Assembly: GCA_018268465.1 (NCBI GenBank)
Contig: JAFDWN010000015.1
Coordinates: forward strand, 263,314-327,313
Direction: 5' to 3'
Source: Actinomycetota bacterium
GTDB lineage: Bacteria; Actinomycetota; Actinomycetes; Mycobacteriales; Mycobacteriaceae
Length of the DNA: 64,000 nucleotides
Position 1 is the first letter of the stretch; each line of letters begins with the position of its first letter. A program made the translations under genes and the position numbers. The notes beneath the pieces are model-generated. The model had not been told where the DNA came from and did no database searches. It saw only the letters and a list, made by a program, of their open reading frames with translations. Below are positions 63,889-64,000 of this stretch, in pieces.

Positions 63889-64000
63889 TCAACTGTTGAA
63901 GGTCATTTCCTTGAGCAGGATGAACCCGTCGATGCGCGGCTTCCAATTCAGGCGTTCGGTGAGCCCGAAGTTGAAGTTGGGCTGTCCGATCGGCACGACG
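63889..64000 (-). CDS. C-terminal end of an SBP family 5 substrate-binding protein (partial)
   Basis: The last 36 codons plus TGA of a minus-strand gene that enters from the right edge. The readable end includes GQPNFNFGLTERLNWKP and DGFILLKEMTF, the usual C-terminus of DppA/OppA-type binding proteins that span about 500-600 residues. It is the likely receptor for the lone DppB-type permease to its left. Start, signal and ligand part lie outside the window. Confidence 0.75.
   Translation of the reverse strand, partial: VVPIGQPNFNFGLTERLNWKPRIDGFILLKEMTFNS

Noticed and set aside
1-64000. CRISPR array, tRNA/rRNA genes, insertion sequences, phage genes
   Set aside because: No regularly spaced repeats, no tRNA-like cloverleaf, no transposase, integrase or phage protein in any convincing frame.

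Overview
High GC, the many GTG starts, 4-base ATGA/GTGA gene overlaps, TANNNT promoters placed directly at start codons and the gene families present (non-sigma54 AcoR-like regulator, F420-type nitroreductase, DUF3097, DUF2126) point to an actinobacterium, most likely a fast-growing environmental mycobacterium (Mycolicibacterium-like). Several genes look like the conserved block I remember as Rv2559c-Rv2578c of M. tuberculosis: rarA, the DUF2126/ATP-grasp/transglutaminase genes, aspS, a YpfJ-type metallopeptidase, a small secreted protein and the SOS-box radical SAM gene. In this window that backbone is split by several catabolic and uptake clusters. The comparison is from memory, not from a search.

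Layout. 0-1.5 kb: rarA. 1.7-8.3 kb: a plus-strand operon of a PHP-domain hydrolase and a complete Dpp/Opp-type importer. 8.3-10.5 kb: a class A flavin monooxygenase facing a TetR regulator across a perfect inverted repeat. 10.5-12.7 kb: HAD phosphatase, DUF3097, ASCH protein. 12.8-20.8 kb: a four-gene, translationally coupled amidoligase/transglutaminase/zinc-protease operon. 21.2-22.6 kb: selenium-binding/methanethiol oxidase gene. 22.6-33.5 kb: an eight-gene minus-strand operon with a dimethylformamidase-like iron hydrolase, a second Dpp-type importer, formamidase, LacI regulator and amidase, facing a C45-type Ntn hydrolase at 33.7 kb.

34.8-45.9 kb: HxlR regulator, thiolase, Baeyer-Villiger monooxygenase, alpha/beta hydrolase, SDR, AcoR-like regulator, aldehyde dehydrogenase, iron alcohol dehydrogenase and hydroxyacyl-CoA-type dehydrogenase. 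The set fits oxidation of a (cyclic) alcohol through ketone, ester or lactone and hydroxy acid to an acid fed into beta-oxidation. 46-54.4 kb: backbone genes (F420-type reductase, aspS, carboxylesterase, metallopeptidase, a frameshifted DUF885 gene, LexA-controlled radical SAM gene, cyclotransferase-like gene, secreted protein). 54.6-59.5 kb: urtABCDE urea importer. 59.5-64 kb: two tandem CaiB CoA-transferases, a lone DppB-type permease, an HpaI-type aldolase and the end of a substrate-binding protein that runs off the window.

The common theme of the inserted parts is scavenging of organic nitrogen and carbon: three peptide-type ABC systems, one urea ABC system and at least four unrelated amide-hydrolase folds. 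I saw no tRNA, rRNA, CRISPR array, transposase or phage gene.
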